Below the pieces are notes generated by a model that worked only from the letters and a program-made list of their open reading frames with translations, did not search any database and was not told the DNA's origin. Source: Rhynchopus sp. YZ270_cl-10 (lineage: Eukaryota; Euglenozoa; Diplonemea; Diplonemida; Diplonemidae). Taken from it: a stretch of 64,000 nt of DNA. Both the position numbers and the translations under genes were made by a program. This document shows positions 21,481-32,699 of the stretch, one piece after another. The stretch covers positions 372,001 to 436,000 of the forward strand of contig OZ037924.1 in NCBI GenBank assembly GCA_964035575.1, in the 5' to 3' direction. Position 1 is the stretch's first letter. Each line of letters starts with the position of its first letter.

Positions 21481-21519
21481 GAGTTGAAATACAAAGCCCT
21501 CTCGCGGCAGTGTACCTTG
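21481..21519 (+). repeat. Module D copy 4 (short form)
   Basis: GAGTTGAAATACAAAGCCCT then CTCGCGGCAGTGTACCTTG. Confidence 0.65.
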
Positions 21520-21657
21520 AAAAAAATTTTCGTTCAAAAAAAAAAAAACAAAATTCGGTAAATATAGGTGAAGTTGACACAGTGCACAACATCACTCTGG
21601 ACATAGGTAATCATATATAAAGAAGTCGGATGGTTTCGTTCTCTCGCCCCCCTCGTC

Positions 21658-21708
21658 TTGCTATCGACAATATCCTAAGCACCTACAGGTGGGATTCGGG
21701 TCTGTCCC
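21658..21708 (+). repeat. Module G copy 6 (partial)
   Basis: TTGCTATCGACAATATCCTA, GCACCTACAGGTGGGATTCG, GGTCTGTCCC. CACCTacAGGTG is a hairpin here. Confidence 0.5.
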
Positions 21709-21770
21709 ACCCCTCAACGCATTTTTTCTTTGTTTTGCTTTTGAATCGACAAAAAATCGTCGAAAAAGTG

Positions 21771-21815
21771 AAGTTTATAGTGCAAAACGCTTCTGGGACG
21801 CAGAACACTGGAGGG
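21771..21815 (+). repeat. Module A copy 4 (short form)
   Basis: GTTTATAGTGCAAAACGCTT, CTGGGACGCAGAACACTGG, then a G-run. Confidence 0.6.
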
Positions 21816-23512
21816 GGGGGGAAACCCCACTCTCATCACCAGAGTCCTGGGCTGCAACTACCATGTGGAGTTACCACATAGCTAAGAAGCGAAAAAAGTC
21901 CCAAAAAAGAAGAAAAAAAAAGAAAAGAAACGAAGGTTCTGTTAAAACAACCGTCTCAGTAGGATACAGACAGACCACACCTTATCCTGGCAGGGGTGTG
22001 ACAGAGAAAAAATGAGAAAAATAAGAAAAGTCTCTGGTCTGATCCCCATTATGTTTTTTTTTTATTTCTTGTGTATGTGTGGTTCGAGATGAGATTCTTT
22101 TTTTTTTTTGCAAAAAAAACATCGTTGGAATAGTGTAGCTACCTATTTTTTCCTTTCGCTTTTTTTTTTTTTTGGCAGCAGTGAGTTAAATTGAGAAATT
22201 CGTTACCCCCATCCTATTAACCCATATTTTCCTGTTCTTCATGGCATCGAGTACAAACCAAATTCTTGTTCAAAAAATGATAGAGGTACTGCGTGCGGTT
22301 GAATGGCGGATTGAAAAAGTGCGGAAAAGTGCGAATCACCCCCCCTTCAGCCACACCAGTTAATGTACACTTGCCCTTCAAGGCAATTCGATACCAACAA
22401 AAAAAAAAAATTAAAATAAAATAAATCTGGATGCTGGAGGCGGAGGAAAAAATGGTTGGAATAGTGTGCCCAGCCAAACTTCTGTAAGGGAAAAGGGGGG
22501 GAGAGGGAGAGGAGGAACGTCTTAGAAAGATTCTTAAAAATTGAAGAAAAAAAAATTGCAAAGGAAAAATACCCCCCGTACCCACCCCCTTTTCAAACGG
22601 TTCCTTCTCGACAGTCGGAGGAACCAATGGCAATGCAATAGCACCCACACAAACAAAAAAAAAAAATCAAGTTCATATACTTTCCATTCAAAGAAGAGAA
22701 AGCACAAAAAAAAAAAAAAAATCGCCGCATAGCCGATAAATAAAGTAGCAGCTTTCACCCTTTCGTATGTGTGCCATATTTTTTTTTGAAAAAAAATAGA
22801 GACATGACACGCTTATCTAGAGACAGGGTGGGGCGAGTGGAAGTGGAAAGTGCAGCCATGCACAATTCCGACCAGTTGAGACTACGTTGGGGTGACTAAG
22901 GTGTGATGCGAAACCACAGTCACAGGAGAGGAAGTTGTTGGTTTCTTTTCTTTTCTTTTTGTTTTTGTTTTTGTTTTTGTTTTTTTTTTGAAAAAAAAAA
23001 ATAATCGAAATGTGTTACCACACCTCGTGTCCCTGCATGCATGCGTGTATCGTATTTCGTGGAAATAGATCTCTCCACGCTTATTTATGTCCCTCGCCAG
23101 GTTCACATAGTTACGTCGTCTCCTCTCAGCAAAGAAGGAGTGCCACACAATCAACCTGCTGCTGAATGTTTCAGAAAAATAAATTACCAAAGCAAAAAAA
23201 AAAAAAAAAAAAAATCCTCCTCTTTTTTTTTCAATCTGAAACAAAAAGAAATCAGAATTTTTCTATTTGTCACATCAAAAAAAAAAAAATGGGGGGGAGA
23301 AAGGGGTGGTTAATTGCAAAACTGAAAAGTACTTTTTAAAATAAATGTTGCCCAAAAAGAGAGAAAAAATGAAAAGGAATAATTCCCTTTCAATGAAACG
23401 TCATTTTTTAAATTTTGATAAATTGTTGGGTGAAAGGGCACAAATGCACACACAGATCTTTTTTTTGAAGCAGAGTGGTTTTGGGTTTTGTCAAAGACAA
23501 AATAATGTTACG
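21816..23512. other. Gene-free stretch with homopolymer runs
   Basis: Mostly A-, T- and G-runs and short A/T-rich DNA. A partial M-type core (GTTGGAATAGTGTAGCTACC) lies near 22123. Small open frames are lysine- or phenylalanine-rich translations of the runs. No gene supported. Confidence 0.5.
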
Positions 23513-23581
23513 TTATTGATGAGGCATCTCCCGCTGACCCACGATGCCAGCTGGAAGCACAAAGTACCCTCCGGTCAACAA
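23513..23581 (+). repeat. Module C copy 2
   Basis: TTATTGATGAGGCATCTCCC, GCTGACCCACGATGCCAGCT, AAAGTACCCTCCGGTCAACA. Confidence 0.6.
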
Positions 23582-23623
23582 ATAAAAGGAATCTCACTTA
23601 GGGATCTGTACCGGGGGGGGGGG

Positions 23624-24813
23624 TAGGTGGGGGCAAAACCCCTATTTTTTTGAGGCATTTTGACTTTTTTGGACTTCCGCGCAAAGTACGTACAAACCAC
23701 CCCTCATACCCACCCAGAAATGGGTCAGAAACACCCTGTGACCCGAAAATCCATGCTAAGGGCGACTCAGAATATGAAAAAATGCAAAAAAATAGTGAAA
23801 AAGTGGCCTTTTGACGGTTTTGGCCATGTTGGGTAAAATGGCCATTTTTGGACAAAAAAATCAAAAAAACAGCAAAATTTCGACGTCATGACAGCTGCTT
23901 GGGCACAAACCTACCCCAGGGAGGTCCTGTGAGTCCATTCCGACCTGTTTTGGACACTTTAGGTACTTTTTTTGGCCGTTTTTTGGTGTTTTTAGGTCAA
24001 AAAATACCCTGGACTTTACCCTGGACGTCCCTGGGCCGCGACTTGCGCCCTGCTTTTGGACCCACTCTGGGCCAAAAAATGGGTGAAAACCCCCGAAAAA
24101 GCACTCCGGGAACCCAGATAGTTCCAAATATCCACCAGAAACCCACCCAAACACCTCAAAAACATGCCAGAAAAATATTTTTAAAAACACACTTTTTCAA
24201 ATAAGTCATTATGGAACCTGCCCAGATGAACTTTTTGAAAAAAGTGTGTTTTTGAAAATATTTTTCTGGCATGTTTTTGAGGTGTTTGGGTGGGTTTCTG
24301 GTGGATATTTGGAACTATCTGGGTTCCCGGAGTGCTTTTTCGGGGGTTTTCACCCATTTTTTGGCCCAGAGTGGGTCCAAAAGCAGGGCGCAAGTCGCGG
24401 CCCAGGGACGTCCAGGGTAAAGTCCAGGGTATTTTTTGACCTAAAAACACCAAAAAACGGCCAAAAAAAGTACCTAAAGTGTCCAAAACAGGTCGGAATG
24501 GACTCACAGGACCTCCCTGGGGTAGGTTTGTGCCCAAGCAGCTGTCATGACGTCGAAATTTTGCTGTTTTTTTGATTTTTTTGTCCAAAAATGGCCATTT
24601 TACCCAACATGGCCAAAACCGTCAAAAGGCCACTTTTTCACTATTTTTTTGCATTTTTTCATATTCTGAGTCGCCCTTAGCATGGATTTTCGGGTCACAG
24701 GGTGTTTCTGACCCATTTCTGGGTGGGTATGAGGGGTGGTTTGTGGGTACTTTGCGCGGAAGTCCAAAAAAGTCAAAATGCCTCACCCGTCCTGAAGGTT
24801 TTGCCCCCACCTA
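23624..24813. repeat. Near-perfect 1.19-kb palindrome (foldback), arms about 578 bp
   Basis: Left arm 23624-24200 and right arm 24235-24813 are almost exact reverse complements around a 34-bp spacer. The outer 14-16 bp are TAGGTGGGGGCAAAAC-like and each arm abuts a G-run (11 or more G), compatible with a duplicated G-tract target. The outermost 40 bp differ between the arms. Each arm holds a mirrored open frame of 109 codons that is a by-product of the symmetry. Family not assigned; TAGG ends plus a possible 8-bp G duplication would fit hAT. Confidence 0.88.
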
Positions 24814-24874
24814 GGGGGGGGGGGGGATATTCGAATTTGAGTTTTAAAATAAAAAGAGAGAACGGTTGACAACA

Positions 24875-24900
24875 GTCTAAGCCTCACCGTGGCTTAGTCC
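24875..24900 (+). repeat. Module E copy (7-bp stem)
   Basis: GTCTAAGCCTCACCGTGGCT then TAGTCC. The stem is extended to CTAAGCC/GGCTTAG by a change on the right arm that pairs with the left. Confidence 0.65.
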
Positions 24901-25510
24901 AAGCATTTCTTTAAATCCAACGATGGGAAACGAAGGAGAGAAATGTGGGGGAAAGTGGACATTTTAAAAAAGGAGTGATTAGAAAAAAATTAAACTAGTT
25001 TTGCGGAAAGAAAGAACATGCAAAAAAAAAATCGGTAATATATTGTGGCGAATATAAAAGAGAAAAGTTTGGTTTAAAAAAAAAAAATGCCTTGCCTCGC
25101 GTGCTTACTGGTGGATCACATATCGAGTACCTTCCCTCTTGTAGCCGTGTCTGCACCTAAAAGTAGTGAACCTCCCCCCAGTAGTTCTTAAGATAATAAC
25201 AATGGAAGGAAGAGAAAAATATTTCAAAATAAAAAAAAAATAGAAACTTAACACTCATCACACGATAAAACCCATGGGAGAGGTTGTGGTGAAACGCACA
25301 CACCTCGACCTGTTTGGGTGAGGAGTGGCTTCTGCAGCGCGGTTCGTCCCCTAGAACCGCAAAGTGTGTTCAAAGTGTGTTGTTTCTATTTCCTCCTTCA
25401 TTTCATGAGGTGACAGAGAAAAAAATCATGCACGCTGGGGCATTTATTCCCATGAGAATATCAACAACAATAGAAAACAAAATATCAACGTTTTTTTTCC
25501 CGAAACAAAC

Positions 25511-25558
25511 CTCGTGGTTGTATTAGTGTAGACACCCCGAGGATGCGCTCTACTACTA
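25511..25558 (+). repeat. Module B copy 5
   Basis: CTCGTGGTTGTATTAGTGTA, GACACCCCGAGGATGCGCTC, TACTACTAG. Confidence 0.68.
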
Positions 25559-25620
25559 GTTTTTCAGCACCGTAAGACAGGTATTAAAAAAAAAGGATAT
25601 TTCAAAAAAGAAGAACGTTT

Positions 25621-25656
25621 GGTAAGATGAACCTAAGCCTAAGTTGCTCAGTCATC
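25621..25656 (+). repeat. Module E copy
   Basis: GGTAAGATGAACCTAAGCCT then AAGTTGCTCAGTCATCG. Stem weakened to CTAAGC/GCTCAG. Confidence 0.6.
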
Positions 25657-25841
25657 GAACAAAGAAAAATATTAAAAAAAAAAATAGCAACCAAACCCAA
25701 CCTGACCAAACCAGAGCAAAAGAAAGCCACGCACAACATAAAAAAACCTGGGGCTTTCGCGAAGCAGGTTTTTTTTTTATGTTGTACTTTTTGATTTTTT
25801 GATATATTTTTTTTGCGCGCTTTTTCATAACCCAACCCAAA

Positions 25842-25880
25842 GTAAAGTTGATAGTGCAAACGCAGGCACTGGCATTCCCT
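25842..25880 (+). repeat. Module A copy 5 (core deleted)
   Basis: GTAAAGTTGATAGTGCAAAC then GCAGGCACTGGCATTCCC. The CCTCACCGTTCATCGG core is missing. Confidence 0.55.
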
Positions 25881-26037
25881 TTTCTCGAACCTCGCAGTGT
25901 TGCACTTTGGAGGTTGCTGACAGGGGAAAACAAAAGACAAGCCGCCTACTCTCTCTCTCCGTACACATAAGAAACAAAACAAGATTCTGGGGGAGGGGGG
26001 AAAACAACAACGGAGCCAGAAAGGAATAAAGAAAATA

Positions 26038-26102
26038 GTTTCATATACTAACTATTCTACTGAATAGAAGGTATAATAGGGTGCACTAAATGTACCCAAA
26101 CT
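26038..26102 (+). repeat. Module L copy 2
   Basis: GTTTCATATACTAACTATTC, TACTGAATAGAAGGTATAAT, GGGTGCACTAAATGTACCC. One substitution relative to 9756-9820. Confidence 0.78.
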
Positions 26103-26126
26103 TTTTTAAAAGAAAATAGGAAAAGT

Positions 26127-26167
26127 TGGTAAGATGACCCTGAGCCTCTTTTGTGGTGATCACCCGA
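26127..26167 (+). repeat. Module E copy (divergent)
   Basis: TGGTAAGATGACCCTGAGCC then TCTTTTGTGGTGATCACCC. Starts about 25 nt after module L, as at 9829. Confidence 0.5.
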
Positions 26168-26190
26168 GAAAAAAAAGGGAGAAAAAAAAT

Positions 26191-26217
26191 CTGACTTTGA
26201 GTCTCTGTGCTTAGTCT
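26191..26217 (+). repeat. Module E copy (partial)
   Basis: CTGACTTTGAGTCTCTGTGC then TTAGTCT. Confidence 0.4.
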
Positions 26218-26563
26218 AAGAGATTTGCATTAAAAGGAAAAAAGGGTTTGAAAGACGAATGGGGGATGGCAACTCAAAAGAGAAAACGATGAAACAAAAA
26301 CAAAAATGGAGTGTCCAAAAGGGGGGGGGGGTTTTTTTTTTTTTTGAAAAAGAGAAGGAACAAAGTTGAAGATGAACGGGCCTCATAGGCAACCCATCGT
26401 AAAAAAAAAAGGGGGGGGAGAAATGGAGAGATGCAGGGGGAATAGAATGATACGTTGAAAAATCAATTTTATTTTGTTCTTCGTCGGGGATGGGAATGTG
26501 GGGATGGGGAGATGGGGATGGGGAGATGGGGAGGGTAGGGGGGAGGAAGAGAAAAGGGTCGGA

Positions 26564-26596
26564 TAAGATGATTCTAAGCTGCTCGGTGCTAGGTCA
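26564..26596 (+). repeat. Module E copy (divergent)
   Basis: TAAGATGATTCTAAGCTGCT then CGGTGCTAGGTCAAA. Confidence 0.5.
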
Positions 26597-26920
26597 AACA
26601 AAAAAAAAATCCGAAAAATAGTTGTGCCCAACCCGGGAAAAGGCCTTGGTACACAAAAAAAAAAAAAAATGTTGAGAAACCCAGGGAAGTTCCTAAGTGG
26701 GACCGAGAACATGAAATTCTGGATTTTAGTTTTTTTTTCCTTTTTTTTTTTCCTTTTTTTCCTTAGGGGGCTTTCTTGTGGTTTCTGGTGGGTTTCACTG
26801 TAGGTGACACACCACCAGTGTGGTGAAATGGTCGAAACTCTCAAAAGCAAGAGTTTTCAGGGGGCAAGAAAAAAAAATTGACAACAAAATCCTTCACTGT
26901 CCAGGGCTGTACCCCCAATT

Positions 26921-27055
26921 TTTTTTTTGCCTGCGGCGCCATTTTTCATTTTTTGCTCTGCAAAAAAGGGTTCGTTGGAAGCTAGATTTTTACACTGTAC
27001 TCAAATTTTTTTGCCTGCGGCGCCATTTATATTATTTTTTGCTCCGCAAAAAGAG
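26921..27055 (+). repeat. Tandem pair of a two-hairpin unit
   Basis: 26921-26967 and 27006-27055 both read TTTTTTTGCCTGCGGCGCCA followed by TTTTTTGCTCYGCAAAAA. The second part is a T-GC-loop-GC-A hairpin. The first resembles the stem of the ACGGTA-tagged hairpins but lacks the tag. Confidence 0.6.
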
Positions 27056-27126
27056 AAGTGCAACGCCTCACCGTTCATCGGCGGAAGCACTGGTTCCACG
27101 GGTTATCGAACCCCAGAGAGCACTTC
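27050..27126 (+). repeat. Module A copy 6 (long form)
   Basis: AGAAGTGCAACGCCTCACCG, TTCATCGGCGGAAGCACTGG, CACGGGTTATCGAACCCCAG, AGAGCACTT. Agrees with copies 1 and 3 through the final hairpin. Confidence 0.72.
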
Positions 27127-27700
27127 ATTGGCATGCACGCGGTTACCGCGAGGGAGCGTGTATGCAGGTACAAAATCACTGCCCCATCCAAATAATATTC
27201 CCAACGTCTTTGGGGATCCCCTTGCATTTTGCAGCCAAAAATGCAACTAGACCAAAGCAAAAAGTTCCGCGCGAGTGTAGCGCGCCCGGGTTTGGGACCC
27301 TTTTTGAATTTCGAGGGGCGGTTAAAGTGGGCCCAGAATCACAGTTCTGACACTCATTTAGCATTGTGAGCAACTCACTAGTGGTCGTAACCAAAATTTG
27401 TATCAATCAAGAACTTGTCCATTTTCTCGAAATGACCCCACTACAGTGAGGGTAGAGCTCGGAAAGCCCGAAAAAGGGCAAAAAACCCCACCCAAAAAAA
27501 GGAAAAAAACGGGAACATAAATCCAGAATTTTGCTGTTTTTTCCGAGAACAAGGAACAACCCTGGAGAAACCTCTGTAATCTTTGCTGGACGATAATCAA
27601 AAAGAAAAAGTTAGTAGCAAACGTCGACAAAAAAATCACAATACTTCAAAAACATCACTAAATTCTAATCATCCTCAACTCAAAAAAAAAGGAACAAATT

Positions 27701-27760
27701 TGGCTTGAAACACAAAAAGCCCTCTCGTTGACTGTGTACCTTGGTGCGTGACCAGGAACC
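27701..27760 (+). repeat. Module D copy 5
   Basis: TGGCTTGAAACACAAAAAGC, CCTCTCGTTGACTGTGTACC, TTGGTGCGTGACCAGGAACC. Confidence 0.62.
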
Positions 27761-27944
27761 CAAACCAATAAATAAAAACCGGCCCGGTTTTGCAAAAAAA
27801 AAACCCCCCCCATGGGCAACAAATATTGTGACTGAAGTAAAAATTGGTGTGACGTGGGGTTCGACACTTTACTAAATATAGGAAGAAAAAAAACGTAGAT
27901 AATATTCGTTCAATTTGCTACCGATAACACTCAATAACAAAAAA

Positions 27945-28007
27945 GAGAAGCTGACAGTATAAATGCCTTACCGGACATCGGACACCAGACACCGCAGGCA
28001 CTTAAAG
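27945..28007 (+). repeat. Module A copy 7
   Basis: AGAAGCTGACAGTATAAATG, CCTTACCGGACATCGG, CACCGCAGGCACTTAAAG. Confidence 0.55.
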
Positions 28008-28770
28008 AACAGCGTTCCATGCACTGTCATAGAGAGGCACGTCTACTTACTGTACACATTGGGGGAAATTCCCGCGTAGGGAATTACCCACATCATGTGT
28101 TCAACCCATATGCACACACACATCACCATTGGGGCCATATTCCGCACAAGAATTACCCCCTATTAGTTATCAAACACACACACCACCACCACCATCGGCT
28201 ATATTCCGACTGCTAGGTATTAACCCCCTCTTAAACACATCATCATTCCCACCCCACCCACCCAAAGACAGGATTAAAGATGATCTAGAATATCACCTAA
28301 AGAACTGCCGATAGAAAAAAAAGGGAGGTTTTTAGAGTAATAAGTAAAAGAAATGAAACGGATAAGAAGAAAAAAAAAAAACGAATGGGGCGGGTTCTTC
28401 TATCTTTACAGAGGAAAAGAAACAGCTTGGAAGCCCTCAAGAGGGAAAAAAAAGGGGAAAAAAGGGCAGACACAGCCTTTTTTTTTTTTTGTATCGCTTA
28501 TGTCTGATTTGCAGCATCAGAACGCGTTCCCTACCCATACGTAGTTTTGCGGGTGTACCAGCACACCCCTTTTTTTTCTGTCAAGTGCTCAATATGGTAT
28601 TATCAGAAAGGGGTGCTTTTGTTTTGATTTATTTTGGAAAAAAAAATTTTAAGCACTCTTTGAAAAATTTTCCAAAAGAAACACACGAAGTCCACAAAAT
28701 TGGGGCCATATTTTTCTTGCGCAAGAATTACCCCAGTAACCTTAGGTATCAAACACACACAAAAAAAGGG

Positions 28771-28810
28771 CGTTGGTGAGATGATTCTAAGCCTCGGTGC
28801 TTAAGTCACC
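28771..28810 (+). repeat. Module E copy
   Basis: CGTTGGTGAGATGATTCTAA then GCCTCGGTGCTTAAGTCACC. Stem CTAAGC/GCTTAAG with one bulge. Confidence 0.6.
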
Positions 28811-29037
28811 CCAAAAAAAAAGAAAATGGAAGTTGAAAGGGCAAACGGCTATGTGGTCGTTGAAGAGAGAGAAAAAAAAGGACCCTGAACGAACACATGG
28901 TAATGAAAAGTGGAAGAGTGGATTTTATTTACAGTTGCGGTTTTAACACATGGAGGGTCAATAACTAAGGTAGATTTTTTTATTTTTATTTATTTTTTTT
29001 TTTTGAGAAAAGTTCGATTTCGGCCTCGAAAATACCC

Positions 29038-29060
29038 GTGACACCGATTTGTCACGGTAC
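29038..29060 (+). repeat. Tagged hairpin in left foldback arm
   Basis: GTGAC-accgattt-GTCAC followed by GGTAC, so the tag reads CACGGTAC. The right arm has the mirror version ending CACGGTAA (31188-31210). Confidence 0.6.
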
Positions 29061-29278
29061 TTTGTCACGGAATTTTTTTGAAAGATTCGATTTCGTGACA
29101 AAAAAAGTTCGATTTCGTGACAAGCCGATTTTTTCATTGACACACAAAATTCAATTTAGTGACAAATGACTTTTTTCATTGACAAAAAAAAATTCGATTT
29201 CGTGACAAATCCATTTTTTCATTGACAAAAAAATGTCATTGAAAAAAATGGATTTTGTCAAGGAAAAAGTCGTGACAG

Positions 29279-30889
29279 CCAACCCGCCAGTCACTGAAAA
29301 GTGACCAGACAGCCACTTGACAAACACAAAAGAGGCCATTCTTGAGCTGTCTAGAAACCTAAGGGCAGAGACTGAAGACACAAGGTATGATAACTTTATG
29401 ATTATGCAAGACTTAGTATATCGCGAACACGGTCAGGCTTGCACGCCTCTGGCCAGAGGCCAGCCCCACTAAATGATATGCAGCAGACACTCATTGCAGA
29501 TTTCATTTTCATTCGGTAAAAAATTAATGGGTGCGCAAGTTTCTATACCTAATACCCCAACCCTCACCCATACATTCCATTACACACACCAAAACAGATC
29601 GAATCCACCAGCGCATGCGACGGAAGCAGATTCAGATTGTGGTTTGATAAGCAGAGTTCGGTTATTATGGTGGTGGAAAGGGGGGTGGGAACACTTTGTC
29701 AGTCACTGCTATAGCCATTAACCAGGGAGCATAGCTAGTGCAAGAAATTCGACTTTGGAAACCTTCCGGAAAGTCTGTCCTCTGCTTCCGGAGGACTAGA
29801 CACAAGAAAATATTGTTTGTTCCCCCAGAAAACCAGTGCACAATTCACACTCCTTGTGGGTGGTCTTGTTGCCTTTTCGTCATAGTAATTTTGGCCCAGG
29901 CATGCTCTCGAAGCATGACAATTTAGTGTGTATGGGGCAGGGTGTTGTTTTGTTCTGAATTCTCTTTGTTATAACATCTAAGTCAATCGCGGGTGGTGGT
30001 TTGTGTAGCGTGAGGCACTCTTTTTAGCAAACTTCCTGCGGCTGCTAAAGTGTTATTTCTTCGGATTTAACAACGTACAGCGTAACATAGTGGTTTAGCC
30101 TGGTTGACACAACCTTTGATAGATACGGGATAACCAACCCCCTTCGACCCCTTGTGGGTTCACTGAACAAGCCCTAGTGGTAGTTAAACGCGATTGACAT
30201 TTACATTTCCTAGAGATGAAAGAACAAGATAACACTTCTGTACCCGCGCATCAAAATTGTGGAAAACTTTGCACCCCAAACACCCTCAACAACGCCCGCC
30301 AAAAGGCGCCCCTTGTTGCTGGGAGTTGGTTCTCATGTTTGATACACTGCACAGCAGGCATTCCTCTGAGTCCAACGCATGTTTGGCCTGTCTGCGGCGT
30401 TGTACTTAAGGTGCACGAAGACAGGGTCTGGTGGTAAATTTTGCGTAGTACTGCGACGTGGTACTACGTGGGTCTGGGAACCTGGTACCTGGGTACAGGA
30501 TATTTGTTGTAAAGACATCTTCCACCATGCATTGAGGAGGGTAAGACAGTGTTCGCAGTTTCTACCTGATAGCATTACACATTTAACTTCTCCACGGGGG
30601 TCTTGGGCCGTTCATTCGGTTATACCTTGACTACCGGAAGATATTCTTGAGGCCTTTTTGGTCTCTAGAATATCCGGTCTTCCCGAACGGAGGCACACTT
30701 TGTGTGTTACTACGACCTGGCAATTTCCAGCAGTAGGTTAAGTAATCTTTCTTGTAAATTGTTGGATCATTATCTCCTCAGTGCATGCATGCCCCACGTG
30801 ACTGGACACTTTTGTGTTTGTCATGTGGAGCTGTGGTTGCTCTTTCACGACTTTTATCCTTGTATCCAGTGTACCCAGTACCCAGTGCC
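29279..30889. other. Interior of the foldback element, no gene recognised
   Basis: Balanced composition and several small hairpins, such as CCTCTGGCCAGAGG at 29446-29459. Open frames are at most about 85 codons and lack domains. Identity unknown. Confidence 0.5.
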
Positions 30890-31187
30890 CTGTCACGACT
30901 TTTTCCGTGACAAAAAGTTTGGTTTCCTTGACAAAATCCATTTCTGTCACGACTTTTTCCGTGACAAAAAGTTCGGTTTCCTTGACAAAATCCATTTTTT
31001 CATTGACATTTTTTTGTCACTGAATTTTTGGATTTGTCACGAAATCGAATTTTTTTTTGTCAATGAAAAAATCGGTTTGTCACGAAATCGAATTTTGTGT
31101 GTCAATGAAAAAATTGGTTTGTCACGAAATCGATTTTTTTTTGTCACGAAATCGAATCTTTCAAAAAAATTCCGTGACAAAATTCCG

Positions 31188-31210
31188 TGACAAATCGGTG
31201 TCACGGTAAT
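31188..31210 (+). repeat. Tagged hairpin in right foldback arm
   Basis: GTGAC-aaatcggt-GTCAC followed by GGTAA, giving CACGGTAA. Confidence 0.6.
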
Positions 31211-31582
31211 TTTCGAGGCCGAAATCGAACTTTTCTCTTTTTTTTTTTTTTTCGGATTTTTGAAAATGCTAAAGGGGGGTTTTCTTTTCACCTCTCCGAT
31301 GTTTTTATTCCCCTCGGGATTGGAAAAGGGGTGATAAGTTCCTCTATCACCCATCTCGGTGTGATTTTTGAGACATTTGACAACATGGCAGAGTAAAACT
31401 ACCGTGGGACACGAAGCACCCCAAATAAAATGGTTTCGGAAAACCGCGTACTAGGCAGACCCGGGACCAGTGGGTAGATTCCCTCAAGAAGCTTCATCTG
31501 TGGGTTGCCAACATCGGAGAGTCAATAACTAAGGTGATTTTTTTTCGGATTTCTGAAATGCTAAAAAGGGGCTTTTTTTTGA

Positions 31583-31630
31583 AAAAAATGTTGGAATAGT
31601 GTAGTTGCCACCTAAGCTCCACTGTCATCA
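31583..31630 (+). repeat. Module M copy 1
   Basis: AAAAAATGTTGGAATAGTGT, AGTTGCCACC, AAGCTCCACTGTCATC. The AGTG...CACT pairing resembles modules B and F. Module G follows at once. Confidence 0.55.
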
Positions 31631-31631
31631 G

Positions 31632-31698
31632 TTTTGTCTCGACAGTCACCTATCCGAGGATGGGTTGTGTACAACAAGGTCGCCCGAAAGGCTAATGA
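31632..31698 (+). repeat. Module G copy 7
   Basis: TTTTGTCTCGACAGTCACCT, ATCCGAGGATGGGTTGTGTA, AAGGTCGCCCGAAAGGCT. Confidence 0.55.
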
Positions 31699-31958
31699 AA
31701 TTTTCAAAGGTATAGATGCAGTTCATCCTCAAAGAAATCTCTTGGTTATTTTTTTTTATAAGACAACCCTTATCTTCTTTTACCCTTCCAATCTATATAG
31801 CCGCAACTGTTTGTTTTCTTTTGTGTTTTGTTTTGTTTTTGTTTGCAGATACACAATGAATCCACAAACACTCAGCATTGCAGAGTCTTCTTTCTATTGA
31901 CTGCCACATTGTACTATCATTTCACACGGGGACTTCTCTGTTTTTTATTTTTTATTTT

Positions 31959-32007
31959 GAAAACTTGGTTGTATTAGTGTAGACACCCGAGGATGACCTC
32001 CACTATT
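31959..32007 (+). repeat. Module B copy 6
   Basis: GAAAACTTGGTTGTATTAGT, GTAGACACCCGAGGATGACC, TCCACTATTTT. Confidence 0.75.
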
Positions 32008-32699
32008 TTCCCCAAAAACAACATACCCATAAAGAACACAAAAAAAAAAAGAGAGAAAAAAAAAAGAGAACGCAAAAAAGAAAAACTCAGTGGAGAGACA
32101 AGTGGAAGACGCAGCCAAAGACACAACCTTGAAACTATATTTCTCAAATCAGCCAACGACAGCCCCTTTAAACAGGTTCTGCAAAATGGGACAAGACGTG
32201 CGCTGGGAGAGAGTCAGGTATTTTACCCTTTTCAAAAAGGCCCCCTTTTTTCTTTTTTTCCCCCACAGAAAAAAAGGGAAGTCGTGAACAATTTTTCTAC
32301 AAAAATTGGGGGGGCAGGGGATGGAAAGAAATGGGGGCTTTTCTTTTTAGCGTAATACGCGCAAGATGTGGGCTGCCTGCTTCCATTTTTTTTTTTGGCG
32401 ATGACTGCCAAAATAAGACAAAAAAACAACAAAAAAAAGTGTTCTCCTTGAGATTGATTTTCTTGTTCCCTCCGTATGGTTCCATTTTTTTTAAAAAAAT
32501 GACATTTTTTATCTTTTCAGTTCTAAATTTTAGAAGACGGGTGGACAGTGGGAATATTCAAAGCAACAAAAAAGGGGGGAAAAAATAACGTAACTGACCG
32601 AGTGCACAAATAGCAGCATTTTCTGGAAAACGGGGAGAGGGGTTTTTTTGTTGAGTAATAAATAAAGTAATAAAATGTACGATAAATCCAAAAAAAAAG

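Larger units (their letters stand above)
29005..31237. mobile_element. Foldback-type element, 2.2 kb, long repetitive inverted arms
   Basis: Left arm 29005-29278 and right arm 30890-31237 are inverted copies differing by small insertions and deletions. Each arm is built of subrepeats of TTTGTCACGAAATCGAATTT and TTGTCAATGAAAAAAT. T-runs border both outer ends. The 1.6-kb interior has none of the homopolymer runs of the flanks and no frame with a recognisable domain. This is the layout of foldback elements; no transposase or clear target duplication was seen. Confidence 0.75.

Noticed and set aside
23848-24588. Mirrored 109-135-codon frames
   Set aside because: Both arms of the palindrome give the same peptide because of symmetry; no domain and no independent support.
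28019-28216. His-rich small frame with CAC repeats
   Set aside because: Simple CA-rich sequence; no signal peptide or metal-binding spacing that repeats.
29279-30889. Possible rRNA, snRNA or LINE inside the foldback element
   Set aside because: No conserved rRNA or snRNA core and no RT motif found on either strand.
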